Origin: Nocardia terpenica
GTDB lineage: Bacteria > Actinomycetota > Actinomycetes > Mycobacteriales > Mycobacteriaceae
Direction: 5' to 3'
NCBI RefSeq assembly: GCF_013186535.1
Contig: NZ_JABMCZ010000003.1
Coordinates: 372,001 to 436,000 of the forward strand
Length of the DNA: 64,000 nt
The position numbers and the translations under genes were made by a program. Positions 42,737 through 50,458 of this stretch are shown here, one piece after another. Under the pieces are notes generated by a model that was not told the DNA's origin, did no database searches, and saw only the letters and a list, made by a program, of their open reading frames with translations. Position 1 is the first letter of the stretch; each line of letters begins with the position of its first letter.

Positions 42737-42797
42737 TGTTCATCATCAACATTGTGGTGAGCGGGCTGCATTCGTACGCCGGGTTGAACTGAGGCGG
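42737..42797. other. attR: element/chromosome junction with displaced ccsB end
   Basis: Codes in frame for LFIINIVVSGLHSYAGLN and a stop, the same peptide as the end of the present ccsB. Its codons are GC-rich at third positions (TCG TAC GGG), matching the host. It is therefore probably the original chromosomal 3' end of ccsB. Confidence 0.88.
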
Positions 42798-42809
42798 AAG
42801 CCTTCGGCC

Positions 42810-42992
42810 CTACCCGGTCTCTGTGGCAATGTCGTCCCCGTCCCCGTCCCCGTCCTCGTGTTCCCGGTTCGCGGCATCGGTGTAGTTGTAGAGCTCGAGA
42901 TAGACCCCTGGATCATCGTCGCTGTCGTCGTCGTATGCGACGACCTGGAGCATTCCACCGGGAAAGATGAACGTCCTCGAATCTGCGGTCAT
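42810..42992 (-). CDS. Small acidic hypothetical protein
   Basis: 60 aa. RTFIFPGGMLQVVAYDDDSD and DDPGVYLELYNYTDAANREH followed by an acidic tail EDGDGDGDDIATETG, coded by a short GACGGG repeat. ATG with AGAGG about six bases upstream. It lies just outside the element, 13 bases beyond attR. No family recognised; the beta-like core followed by an acidic tail is compact enough to be real. Confidence 0.6.
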   Translation of the reverse strand: MTADSRTFIFPGGMLQVVAYDDDSDDDPGVYLELYNYTDAANREHEDGDGDGDDIATETG

Positions 42993-43135
42993 AGCAACCT
43001 CTTTGCGTCTCGGGCGGATGGTGAAGGCAGCTCGGGGCCGGGAGTTCCGCTCCCGCGCTGGAGGGTGTGGGCTCTACCAGCCCCAAGCGCCACAGCCGAC
43101 GCTATGGCTGAGGCGCGGACGCCTGAACTTCGTCG

Positions 43136-43176
43136 GGGACGTTTCAGCCGACACTTGAAATTCCCCGAAACGTCCC
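43136..43176. promoter_or_regulatory. Inverted repeat operator ahead of the XRE-NUDIX pair
   Basis: GGGACGTTTC and GAAACGTCCC are perfect 10-bp arms with a 21-base spacer, centre to centre 31 bases (about three helix turns). It lies 25 bases before the XRE gene start and is probably its autoregulatory site. Confidence 0.78.
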
Positions 43177-43200
43177 ACGGATGTCCTCTATGGTGCCGAT

Positions 43201-43962
43201 ATGGGTCAGCGTTTGAGGTCGGCCATGCTGCGGGCGCAGCTGGATTCGGCGGCGCTCGCTGCGGCCGTTGGCGTGGATGTGAAGACGGTCAATCGGTGGC
43301 TAGGGGGAAGGGTTCCGCATCGGCGTAGTCGGCTTGCGGTGGCGCAGTTGCTGGGTGAGCCGGAATCGACTCTGTGGCCGCAGACTCGGCCCGACTTGAA
43401 CGCGGGGGCACCGGCTACGGCCGAGGTGCTGGGTGCGTATGGCCATCGAGCCGATATGCCTAGCGAGTTGTGGGTATCGCCGTTGCTCGGGGCGACAGAT
43501 CAGATCGACATTGTCGGGTATGCGTATCCGTTCGTTCTCGAACTTTTGCCCAATGCGACCGACATCATTGCCGCAAAATGCCGCAGCGGGACTTGTACAC
43601 GACTTGCGTTCGCCGATCCGGATTGCGCCCATGTCATCGAGCGAGACAACCTCGAGCAGATGCATGGCACGTTGTCGGGTCGTATTCGTAATGCGCTCAG
43701 TCTGCTCGGCGGACTAACTGCTGTGCCGGAGTGCAGGATTGGATTGCACGCCGCGCATCTTTACAACTCGGTGTTCCGATTCGACGATCAGATGATCGTC
43801 ACTCCCTACCTGGTACGTGCCCGGGGCTATCAGCATCCGGCTCTGCATCTGAGACGCCTGTCGCCGCACGGCATCTTCGCATCTTTCGCCGATCAGATCG
43901 AACAGATATGGGAGACAACCACACCTTACGGGCGAGGAGTTACCGATGAGCGGACGGCGTGA
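43201..43962 (+). CDS. XRE regulator with PLD-like sensor domain
   Basis: 253 aa. HTH at residues 5-60 (LRSAMLRAQLDSAALAAAVG and VDVKTVNRWLGGRVPHRRSR). The C-terminal domain (WVSPLLGATDQIDIVGYAYP, RLAFADPDCAHVIERDNLEQ, HAAHLYNSVFRFDDQMIVTP) resembles the phospholipase-D-like fold of DUF5919-type regulators, with a His and DD where PLD has HxK...D, so probably not catalytic. Overlaps a NUDIX gene by 17 bases. Common Actinobacteria pair. Confidence 0.8.
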   Translation: MGQRLRSAMLRAQLDSAALAAAVGVDVKTVNRWLGGRVPHRRSRLAVAQLLGEPESTLWPQTRPDLNAGAPATAEVLGAYGHRADMPSELWVSPLLGATDQIDIVGYAYPFVLELLPNATDIIAAKCRSGTCTRLAFADPDCAHVIERDNLEQMHGTLSGRIRNALSLLGGLTAVPECRIGLHAAHLYNSVFRFDDQMIVTPYLVRARGYQHPALHLRRLSPHGIFASFADQIEQIWETTTPYGRGVTDERTA

Positions 43963-44419
43963 TTACTATCGAGATCCCAGTGCCCCCAAGGCGAACAATC
44001 TGGTTCCTGGTGGATCTGCGCTGGTTGTCGATGACCGGGGAGCCATTCTCATGCAGCGGCGCAGCGACTCCGGGAACTGGGCGCTGCCGGGTGGGGTGAT
44101 GGATATCGGGGAAACCTTGGAGCAGTGTGTGGTACGGGAAACCAAGGAAGAAACCGGGCTGGACATAGAGATCACGGGGTTGCTCGGGATCTATACCGAC
44201 CCGGAGCATGTCATCGCGTATGCCGATGGTGAGGTTCGGCAGGAGTTCAACATCACCTTTTACGGGCGCGTTCGGGGAGGGCGGATTGCGGTCAGTGACG
44301 AGTCCACGGAGGTTCGGTTCGTCCACCCGAACGAACTTGGCGAGCTGCCCGTTCACGACACCGTTCGGCTCCGTCTGGAACATCATGCCGAGCAACGCGC
44401 CAGGCCCTATCTCGGTTGA
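43946..44419 (+). CDS. NUDIX hydrolase
   Basis: 157 aa. The NUDIX box G-x5-E-x7-RE-x2-EE-x-G is complete in GVMDIGETLEQCVVRETKEE followed by TGL. Such enzymes hydrolyse nucleoside diphosphate derivatives; the substrate is not predictable. Translationally coupled to the regulator. Ends at a bidirectional hairpin. Confidence 0.93.
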   Translation: MSGRRDYYRDPSAPKANNLVPGGSALVVDDRGAILMQRRSDSGNWALPGGVMDIGETLEQCVVRETKEETGLDIEITGLLGIYTDPEHVIAYADGEVRQEFNITFYGRVRGGRIAVSDESTEVRFVHPNELGELPVHDTVRLRLEHHAEQRARPYLG

Positions 44420-44425
44420 AAAAGA

Positions 44426-44460
44426 TTCGGCCGGGAAGTGTTCGACACTCCCCGGCCGGA
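44426..44460. terminator. Bidirectional terminator
   Basis: CGGCCGGGAAGTG and CACTCCCCGGCCG form a 13-bp stem with one mismatch around TTCGA. An A-run lies on the left and AAAATC on the right. It sits between the NUDIX gene and the convergent secreted-protein gene. Confidence 0.85.
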
Positions 44461-44472
44461 AAATCAAGCGGG

Positions 44473-45027
44473 TCAGTCCTTCTGCATCGCCGTCTTGAGG
44501 TTCTTCAAGAATGTGCCTACATAGGTGCCGAATTGGGCTACCTGGTCCTTGGTTGCCTCGGTATTCGCGGTGGGGCCGTTTTTGTTCGAGTCGCTGGGCG
44601 GCGTGGTGTCGTCGGTTGAGGCGTTCGAATCTGTTGTCCCGGGGGTCGATTCCGGGGCGGAGTCGGTGGTCGGGTCGTTCGAGTCTTTATCTCCAGGGGT
44701 GGGGTCGTTGTCGGACTTCTTGTCGCCGTCCTGTTTGTCTTTTCCACCGCCCCCGCCGAACAAGCCCTTCAGCGCATCGCCGAGGTTGCAGGGATTGTGG
44801 TCTGGGTCGTGGTCGGTTCTGCCGCCCGGCTTGGGGGAACCGAGAAGTTTGTCCATCGTGTCCGTGGCCGACTTTCCCGGATCCTTCGGATCGCCGGGGG
44901 CGCTGTGTGGGGCGGCGGGGGAATCGGCGTGGGCGGAGACGGCCAGTGCTGCGGGGAGCAGCAGGGCGCCGCAGGCGGCTGCGGCTGCGGTGTGTCGGAG
45001 GAGGCGGGAGGGGCGGAGGTGGGACAT
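44473..45027 (-). CDS. Secreted low-complexity protein
   Basis: 184 aa. RLLRHTAAAAACGALLLPAA followed by LAVSAHADS is a signal peptide cleaved near AHA-D. The mature part has DPDHNPCNLGDALKGLFGGG, a long Asp/Ser/Thr/Pro-rich linker (about residues 90-150), and a final helix QVAQFGTYVGTFLKNLKTAM. Actinobacteria have many such exported proteins; function unknown. Confidence 0.7.
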   Translation of the reverse strand: MSHLRPSRLLRHTAAAAACGALLLPAALAVSAHADSPAAPHSAPGDPKDPGKSATDTMDKLLGSPKPGGRTDHDPDHNPCNLGDALKGLFGGGGGKDKQDGDKKSDNDPTPGDKDSNDPTTDSAPESTPGTTDSNASTDDTTPPSDSNKNGPTANTEATKDQVAQFGTYVGTFLKNLKTAMQKD

Positions 45028-45169
45028 GCTGGGGTTGGACTCCTTTGGCTGGGAAGCGGGTGGCGGGACCGGCCGGAACGATGCCGGTGGCCGAACGGCA
45101 TTGCGACGCTGGTCATGATTCGGTGCCGAGGCCGTTGTGGATGGGCCTCGATTTCGATTGGTGCCGCCG

Positions 45170-46075
45170 CTATTTCGACGAACGAAGGACGTCCGCGGGG
45201 CGCGGTGTCACGGTGGATGCCGCGGCGCGCAGTGCGGTGCGGGCGGCCGCGATGGTGGGGTGGTTCGCGGTGCCGCGGCGGTAGGCCAGGCGGGTGTGGC
45301 GGCGGGTTGCCAAGGGGGTCAATGCCACCGTGTCCGGGATGGACAGCGCGCCCAGTTCGGGGACGAAGGCGACGCCCTGTCCGGCCGCCACCAGCGCGAG
45401 CACGGTGCCGAAGTCGTCGGAGTGGTGGCGGATGTGGGGTGTGAAACCCGCTGCCTCGCACGCCCGCACCGTCATGACGTGGCAGAGCGTGCCGGGGGTT
45501 CCGGAGATCCACGTGGTGCTGCGGTACGCGGTCAACGGTTCGCGGCCGGGGGCGGCCAGGTAGACCGTCTCCTCCAGGAAAGCCTCGGTGTCCAAACCTG
45601 TTTCGGGTTCGGCGGGCACATTGTCGTATGCCTGGACCAGCGCGATGTCCAGGGTCTCCGCGCGCAGCGCCGCCGGGACCTGGGCCGGATCCAATTCGGT
45701 GACGAGCAGTTCCAGGCGGGGATGGTCGCGGCTGAGGGTGACCAGGGCGGGGGAGAGAATCGTCCGCACCGCGGTGGGGAACGCGCCGATGCGCAGGGTT
45801 CCGGTGAGTTCGGCACGGGCGGTGGCCAGTTCGGCGGCGGCCTGCTCCAGCACCGCGAGAATCGTTTCCGCGTGCTCGACCAGGCGGAGGGCGGCGGGGG
45901 TGAGCACCACGCTGCGCCCGGTACGCTCCAGCAGCGTCACCCCCGCCTCGCGCTCCAGGGCACTCAACTGTTGCGATACCGCCGAGGGGGTGTAGGCCAG
46001 CGCCTCGGCGACGGCCGCGATCGTCTTGCGGCGGGCCAACTCCCGCAGCAAGCGCAGCCGTCGCACGTCCAGCAT
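45170..46075 (-). CDS. LysR-family transcriptional regulator
   Basis: 301 aa. HTH in MLDVRRLRLLRELARRKTIA then AVAEALAYTPSAVSQQLSAL. Effector domain from about residue 90 (GTLRIGAFPTAVRTILSPAL, ALVAAGQGVAFVPELGALSI). Divergent from the dapA-like gene with a 70-bp gap, the usual layout for a LysR regulator and its target. Confidence 0.92.
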   Translation of the reverse strand: MLDVRRLRLLRELARRKTIAAVAEALAYTPSAVSQQLSALEREAGVTLLERTGRSVVLTPAALRLVEHAETILAVLEQAAAELATARAELTGTLRIGAFPTAVRTILSPALVTLSRDHPRLELLVTELDPAQVPAALRAETLDIALVQAYDNVPAEPETGLDTEAFLEETVYLAAPGREPLTAYRSTTWISGTPGTLCHVMTVRACEAAGFTPHIRHHSDDFGTVLALVAAGQGVAFVPELGALSIPDTVALTPLATRRHTRLAYRRGTANHPTIAAARTALRAAASTVTPRPADVLRSSK

Positions 46076-46145
46076 CAGTTCAGCTTACGCTTGGCAGCAG
46101 ATATCAGAAATGGACCTGAACGATCTTCCCGGTCACCCTGAGGGT

Positions 46146-47036
46146 ATGACGCTCTCCGGTTTATACGTTCCCCTCATCACCCCGTTCACCGCCACCGGTG
46201 AACTCGCCGCCGAGGCCCTGGAGGGTCTGGCCAACGATGTAGTGGATGCCGGAGCGGCCGGTCTGGTGGCGCTCGGCACCACCGGCGAGCCCGCCACCCT
46301 GACCGTGGCGGAGCGTCGCCGCGTGCTGGATGTGTGTGCGGGCGTGTGCCGTTCGCGCGGGGTGCCGCTCATCGCCGGGGCCGGATCCAACTCCACCGCC
46401 GAGTCCGCGCAGGCGCTCGCCGCCCTCGATCCGCGGGTGTCGGCCGCGCTCGCCGTCGTGCCCTACTACACCCGCCCGTCCGAGGACGGCGTGGTCGCGC
46501 ACTTCCGCAATCTGGCCGCCGCCAGCCCGGTGCCGCTGATCATCTACAACATCCCGTACCGCACCGGCCGCCCGCTCGGCGCCGAAACCCTGTGCCGCCT
46601 GGCCGATCTGCCGAACGTGATCGGCTTCAAGCACGCCGTGGGCGGCATCGACGACACGACGATCGCCTTCCTGAGCCGCGTCTCCGCCGACACCGCGGTG
46701 CTGGCGGGCGACGATCTGTTCCTGAGCCCGCTGCTCGCGCTCGGCGCGGCGGGCGGCATCATGGCCTCCGCCAACGTGGCGACCACCGCGTACGTGGATC
46801 TGATCGCCGCCTGGCGGGACGGGATGCTCGAGCGCGCCCGGGGTCTCGGCAATCGCCTGGCACCGCTCGCGTCGGCCCTGTTCGCCGAGCCGAACCCGGT
46901 GGTCATCAAGGCCGTCCTGGCCGCTCAGGGCCGGATCCCCAGCCCGGCGGTGCGACTGCCGCTGCTGCCCGCCGGCGACATCGCCGTGACCGCGGCCCTG
47001 ACCGCGCTGGCCGCCGTCCCCACCCCGATCCGATAG
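46146..47036 (+). CDS. Dihydrodipicolinate synthase (DapA) family aldolase
   Basis: 296 aa, TIM barrel. LGTTGEPATLTVAERRRVLD carries the TT pair (T45, T46) and GE, VPLIIYNIPYRTGRPL the catalytic Tyr, and VIGFKHAVGGIDDT the Schiff-base Lys. Members include 4-hydroxy-tetrahydrodipicolinate synthase and other pyruvate aldolases. A dedicated divergent LysR regulator argues for a catabolic or specialised role, not the housekeeping lysine enzyme. Confidence 0.88.
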   Translation: MTLSGLYVPLITPFTATGELAAEALEGLANDVVDAGAAGLVALGTTGEPATLTVAERRRVLDVCAGVCRSRGVPLIAGAGSNSTAESAQALAALDPRVSAALAVVPYYTRPSEDGVVAHFRNLAAASPVPLIIYNIPYRTGRPLGAETLCRLADLPNVIGFKHAVGGIDDTTIAFLSRVSADTAVLAGDDLFLSPLLALGAAGGIMASANVATTAYVDLIAAWRDGMLERARGLGNRLAPLASALFAEPNPVVIKAVLAAQGRIPSPAVRLPLLPAGDIAVTAALTALAAVPTPIR

Positions 47037-47093
47037 TTCCATCCGGGCCCAACCTCGTCCGCCGTCACCTCCGCGCCCGCTAGAGTGAGCGCG

Positions 47094-48017
47094 GTGACGG
47101 AGCTGGATTTCCGGCAGCTGGAGGCATTTGTCGTGCTGTCGGAGGAGCTGCATTTCGGGCGCGCTGCCGCGCGCTTACACGTCACGCCGGGTCGGGTCAG
47201 CCAATTGATCCGCGTGCTGGAGCGTCAGGTCGGCGAGCCGCTGTTCGCCCGTACCAGCCGCAAGGTGGAGCTGCTCGCCGCCGGCGAGGCGCTGCTCGCC
47301 GAGGTGGAACCGGCGTATCGCCAACTGCTGGGGGCGATTACCAATGCGCGGGCGCGGGCGCGCGGCATCCGCGGGACACTGCGCGTCGCCTACGTCGTGA
47401 CGGTCGGGATGGCCCGCGCGCACGCCTACGTCGCGGCCTTCGAGCAGGAGTATCCGGAGGTGTCGGTCTCGACGCTGCCGGTGAACGGGCTCGCCGGGCA
47501 GCTGGGCGCGCCCCTGCACGAGCAGGCGGCCGACCTGCTGCTGATGTGGTTCCCGGACAATCCGGCGAAATTCGACGGCCTGGAACCGGGCCTGACCTTC
47601 GGCCCGCCCCTGTACAGCGGCCCGCGTGCGCTGGCGGTCAGCCTGGATCATCCGCTCGCGCAACGCGATTCGGTGCAGGCGGAGGAACTGGCCGACTACG
47701 ACATGCTGATGCCGCCGCCCAGCTTCCCGGACTGGTTCGTCGACGCCTGGAGTCCGCCCCGCACGCCGGAGGGTAAACCCATCAATCGGCATGCGCTGGT
47801 GTCGGACTGGAGCCTGGACCCGGTGCTCGACACGGTGATGCGGACCGGCATGGTGCTGCTCGCGACCGCGGTCGTCGTGGAGAATATGGCGCGCCCCGGC
47901 ATCGTGCTGGTGCGCGTGGACGGCCTGGACCCGTCGCATCTGGTGCCGGTCTGGCGAAACGACCTGGACTCAGCGCTGATTCAGCGCTTCGTGGAGGTCG
48001 CCGCCCGGGTGATGTGA
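47094..48017 (+). CDS. LysR-family transcriptional regulator
   Basis: About 307 aa. HTH: LDFRQLEAFVVLSEELHFGR then AAARLHVTPGRVSQLIRVLE. Effector domain with GTLRVAYVVTVGMARAHAYV and VLLATAVVVENMARPGIVLV. A GTG three codons upstream is also possible. Target unknown; it runs in the same direction as the dapA-like gene 57 bases upstream and may share its transcript. Confidence 0.9.
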   Translation: MTELDFRQLEAFVVLSEELHFGRAAARLHVTPGRVSQLIRVLERQVGEPLFARTSRKVELLAAGEALLAEVEPAYRQLLGAITNARARARGIRGTLRVAYVVTVGMARAHAYVAAFEQEYPEVSVSTLPVNGLAGQLGAPLHEQAADLLLMWFPDNPAKFDGLEPGLTFGPPLYSGPRALAVSLDHPLAQRDSVQAEELADYDMLMPPPSFPDWFVDAWSPPRTPEGKPINRHALVSDWSLDPVLDTVMRTGMVLLATAVVVENMARPGIVLVRVDGLDPSHLVPVWRNDLDSALIQRFVEVAARVM

Positions 48018-48045
48018 CCGACCCGGGCGGGAGGTGAGAAGTGGG

Positions 48046-48255
48046 TCAGTTGTCCGAGCCGGTGTCTCGGTTGCGATGCTGGCGCGAGATGCGCCAGAGG
48101 AATTCGGGATCGTCGTCGGGGCCGATGATGCGGTCACGCCGCGCGGTCTTTCCCGCGGTGATCCGTGGTGGGCGTTGCGGCCCGAAGGCCTTCCAGCACA
48201 ACACCGCGACGGCCACGACCGCGATGAGTGCCAACAGGTACGTCACGTCACTCAC
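48046..48255 (-). CDS. Small single-pass membrane protein
   Basis: 69 aa. One N-terminal membrane helix VTYLLALIAVVAVAVLCWKA, then a basic cytoplasmic tail (RITAGKTARRDRIIGPDDD, EFLWRISRQHRN). Not recognised. GAGGTGAGTGACG upstream gives a ribosome site. Confidence 0.65.
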   Translation of the reverse strand: MSDVTYLLALIAVVAVAVLCWKAFGPQRPPRITAGKTARRDRIIGPDDDPEFLWRISRQHRNRDTGSDN

Positions 48256-48320
48256 CTCCTGCTATCGAGAGTAATCCGTGGGGCGTACCTGCGGCACCGC
48301 AGACGCGGAAATCGACGGTA

Positions 48321-48554
48321 TTACCTTGCGGTCGCCTCGGTGGTCAGGGACCTGAGCAGCTGCATCACCTCGGACTCACGGAAGCGACGGTGGCCGCCCG
48401 GTGTGCGCAGCGAACCCAGCCGCCCGGCATGCGCCCAGCGGGTGACGGTCTTCGGATCGACGTGGAACAACGCCGCAACCTGGCCAGGGGTCAGGAGGGC
48501 CTCCTGGCCGTTGACGGAACCCAACGTGCGGCTCGCCGCGGTGATCGCAGTCAT
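48321..48554 (-). CDS. BldC-like MerR-type DNA-binding protein
   Basis: 77 aa. LLTPGQVAALFHVDPKTVTR then WAHAGRLGSLRTPGGHRRFR is the BldC/MerR winged helix, which in Streptomyces binds asymmetric direct repeats and represses developmental genes. ATG chosen because GGAAAGG is about eight bases upstream; a TTG two codons earlier is in frame. Confidence 0.9.
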   Translation of the reverse strand: MTAITAASRTLGSVNGQEALLTPGQVAALFHVDPKTVTRWAHAGRLGSLRTPGGHRRFRESEVMQLLRSLTTEATAR

Positions 48555-48788
48555 TCGCAAACCTTTCCGTAATCGACAGTTCCCTCATCAGATAGCGACA
48601 TCGTTGCACTGACACCCCCAGGTACTCGAACGATCTAACGTTGGTAAAGGGGAAGTAATAGACAAATCGGATATGCGTACGGATTGACTGCAACGATTCG
48701 GCGACATTTTCGCGAACATCCAGCGATCGGATCGTGGCCGCGCCGGGCAGGTCGAGGCCCTCGGCGGGCGTCGCCTAGGCTGGTCGGC

Positions 48789-49124
48789 GTGAGTGATGCA
48801 TCCCGGCCGGACGACGCATCCGCCGACCCGGCTCCCAGCGCGGGCCGGCGGCTGGCGCGCAACCTGGCGATCTACACGCTGGCGCGGTTGGTGCTGGTCG
48901 CGGCCGTCGCGGCCGTCATCCTCGTGCTCGCGCGCGTGCTGAAGGTCGATCTCCCGCTCATCGTCGCGCTGCTGTTCGCCCTGGTGGTCGCGCTGCCGCT
49001 GTCGCTGGTGCTGTTCAAGCGCCTGCGTGCCCGGGTGAACGAGGACATCGCCGCCGTCGACGAGAAGCGCCGCACCGACAAGGCCCAGCTGCGGGCCCGG
49101 CTGCGCGGCGAAGAATCTGTGTAG
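48789..49124 (+). CDS. DUF4229 membrane protein
   Basis: 111 aa. About 20 polar residues, then two helices (LARLVLVAAVAAVILVLARV and VDLPLIVALLFALVVALPLS), then a basic-acidic tail (LFKRLRARVNEDIAAVDEKR). This is the DUF4229 pattern, often near menaquinone genes in Corynebacteriales. GTG start. Role unknown. Confidence 0.82.
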   Translation: MSDASRPDDASADPAPSAGRRLARNLAIYTLARLVLVAAVAAVILVLARVLKVDLPLIVALLFALVVALPLSLVLFKRLRARVNEDIAAVDEKRRTDKAQLRARLRGEESV

Positions 49125-49149
49125 GCCCCTTTCCCCGTTCGTAGCTCAT

Positions 49150-49192
49150 GTCAATTTTCGTTGACGCGCCCTCGATGTCAACGTAAATTGAC
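49150..49192. promoter_or_regulatory. Double palindromic operator of the HTH/Clp-N operon
   Basis: Two 16-bp near-identical sites, GTCAATTTTCGTTGAC and GTCAACGTAAATTGAC, each with perfect GTCAA/TTGAC arms, centre to centre 27 bases. The second ends four bases before the HTH gene start. The spacing and proximity suggest autorepression by the HTH protein. Confidence 0.85.
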
Positions 49193-49196
49193 GGAC

Positions 49197-49418
49197 ATGA
49201 GTGAAGCAACGACTCTGGCGGCCGCCGCCGGCAGTCCCGATCCCCAGGTCGGTCTGCGTGCGGTGCTCGCGCTGCGGCGGTTGCTCGAGCGGCTGGAGGC
49301 GATCCAGGTGGCCAATGCCCGTACCCGGGGGTGGTCCTGGCAGGCGATCGCCGACGCGCTCGAGGTCAGCCGGCAGGCGGTCCACCAGAAGTACAACCGG
49401 AGAGGCGGAATCCGCTGA
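49197..49418 (+). CDS. Small HTH regulator coupled to a Clp-N protein
   Basis: 73 aa. LRAVLALRRLLERLEAIQVA helix then TRGWSWQAIADALEVSRQAV followed by HQKYNRRGG, a complete helix-turn-helix of the resolvase/HTH_23 type. It overlaps the start of the Clp-N gene by one base. Two palindromes directly upstream are probably its own operator. Confidence 0.88.
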   Translation: MSEATTLAAAAGSPDPQVGLRAVLALRRLLERLEAIQVANARTRGWSWQAIADALEVSRQAVHQKYNRRGGIR

Positions 49419-50008
49419 TGTTCGAACGTTTCAGCAAGGCGGCGCGGTACGCCGTCGTGGTCGCACAGGAGCAGGCGCGCGAATTGCGTTCGCCCGAGAT
49501 CGATATCGAGCACCTGCTGCTCGGTATCACCATGTCACCGGCGGATGATCTGCGAAAGGCGCTGGCCGACAACGGTGTTACCGCCGAGAAGATTCGAGAG
49601 GGGCTGGTGCGCAAGCGAACCGACGAGCCGCTCGGCGAGGAGGACGCCGCCGCACTGCGATCCATCGGCATCGACCTGGACGCCGTGCGCGATTCCCTGG
49701 AGGCCACCTTCGGCGAGGATGCGCTCGACCGCGCGGTCCCGGTCCCGGAGGGGCGGCGCGGCCGCTTCGGATTCGGCGGCGGCGGTATGAACTTCGGCCA
49801 CATCCCGTTCACCCGAGGCGCGAAGAAGGTGCTGGAGTTGTCGCTGCGCGAGGCGCTCGCGCGCGGCGACAACCGGCTGACGGCCGCACACGTCACCCTC
49901 GCGATCCTGCGCGCGCCCAACCCGGTGACCCGGGACCTGCTCGGCGGCGAGGACGGCATTCGCACCCTGCGCGACGCCGTGCACGACCTGCTCGACCGCG
50001 CGGCCTGA
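49418..50008 (+). CDS. Double Clp-N domain protein (ClpC2-like)
   Basis: 196 aa with two Clp-N repeats: FERFSKAARYAVVVAQEQAR, SPEIDIEHLLLGIT (first) and FTRGAKKVLELSLREALARG, NRLTAAHVTLAILR (second). No AAA+ domain, so it is not a chaperone itself. Such proteins bind substrates or drugs that target ClpC1's N-domain; mycobacterial ClpC2 sequesters cyclomarin. The upstream HTH gene may sense the load. Confidence 0.9.
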   Translation: MFERFSKAARYAVVVAQEQARELRSPEIDIEHLLLGITMSPADDLRKALADNGVTAEKIREGLVRKRTDEPLGEEDAAALRSIGIDLDAVRDSLEATFGEDALDRAVPVPEGRRGRFGFGGGGMNFGHIPFTRGAKKVLELSLREALARGDNRLTAAHVTLAILRAPNPVTRDLLGGEDGIRTLRDAVHDLLDRAA

Positions 50009-50074
50009 CCGGAATGCCGACCGCCCGGATCGCTACAACCGGCCGTCGGCGGCGGTCCCCGCTAGCATGGCGCC

Positions 50075-50458
50075 ATGGGCCTGCTGCTCCGCTTGATCAT
50101 CAATGCCGTCGCCATCTGGCTCGCCGCCGCCTGGGTCGACAAGATCGAGCTGGTGAGCCCGGCCGACAAGGGCACCGGCGGCAAGATCGTGGTGGTGCTC
50201 GCGGTGGCCGTGGTGTTCGGCCTGGTCAACGCCCTGATCAAGCCGCTGGTGAAGCTGCTGTCGCTCCCGCTGGTGGTGCTGTCGCTGGGCCTGTTCCTGC
50301 TGGTGATCAACGCCCTCATGCTGCTGCTGACCGCGAAGATCACCGAGACCACCGCCTACGGCCTGCGGATCCACAGCTTCTGGGCGGCGGTCGTCGGGGC
50401 CGTCATCATCACCCTGGTCAACTGGGTGCTGGGCGTGGTGGTGCGCGACCGCGACTAG
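50075..50458 (+). CDS. Phage-holin-family (PF04020) membrane protein
   Basis: 127 aa with four helices: GLLLRLIINAVAIWLAAAWV, IVVVLAVAVVFGLVNALIKP, LPLVVLSLGLFLLVINALML and VVGAVIITLVNWVLGVVV. This pattern is the Mycobacterial 4-TM phage-holin superfamily, common in chromosomes and not tied to phages. Its stop codon TAG is shared with the left TA of an IS630 element. Confidence 0.85.
   Translation: MGLLLRLIINAVAIWLAAAWVDKIELVSPADKGTGGKIVVVLAVAVVFGLVNALIKPLVKLLSLPLVVLSLGLFLLVINALMLLLTAKITETTAYGLRIHSFWAAVVGAVIITLVNWVLGVVVRDRD

Larger units (their letters stand above)
28317..42752. mobile_element. 14.4-kb integrated element in the 3' end of ccsB
   Basis: Bounded by direct copies of the last 55 coding bases of ccsB plus the stop. 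Contains integrase, repressor, excisionase-like gene, primase-polymerase and DUF3631-type ATPase at the left, regulators and metabolic cargo in the middle, and a type VII secretion cargo operon at the right. The replication genes resemble actinomycete integrative elements (RepPP type). I see no TraB/FtsK-like transfer protein and no phage structural gene, so it is probably mobilisable, a satellite, or decayed. Codon use is less GC-biased than in the flanks. Confidence 0.88.
42137..42809. other. Right end of the element: repeat copy 3, arm site, attR
   Basis: 673 bases. From left: promoter region of the type VII operon, the third 41-bp repeat, a stretch without recognisable genes, the right arm site and attR, then 13 bases to the acidic-protein stop. 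No gene I can support. Confidence 0.7.

Noticed and set aside
50075..50458. Phage holin indicating a prophage
   Set aside because: The four-helix family is common in actinobacterial chromosomes and no phage genes are near.
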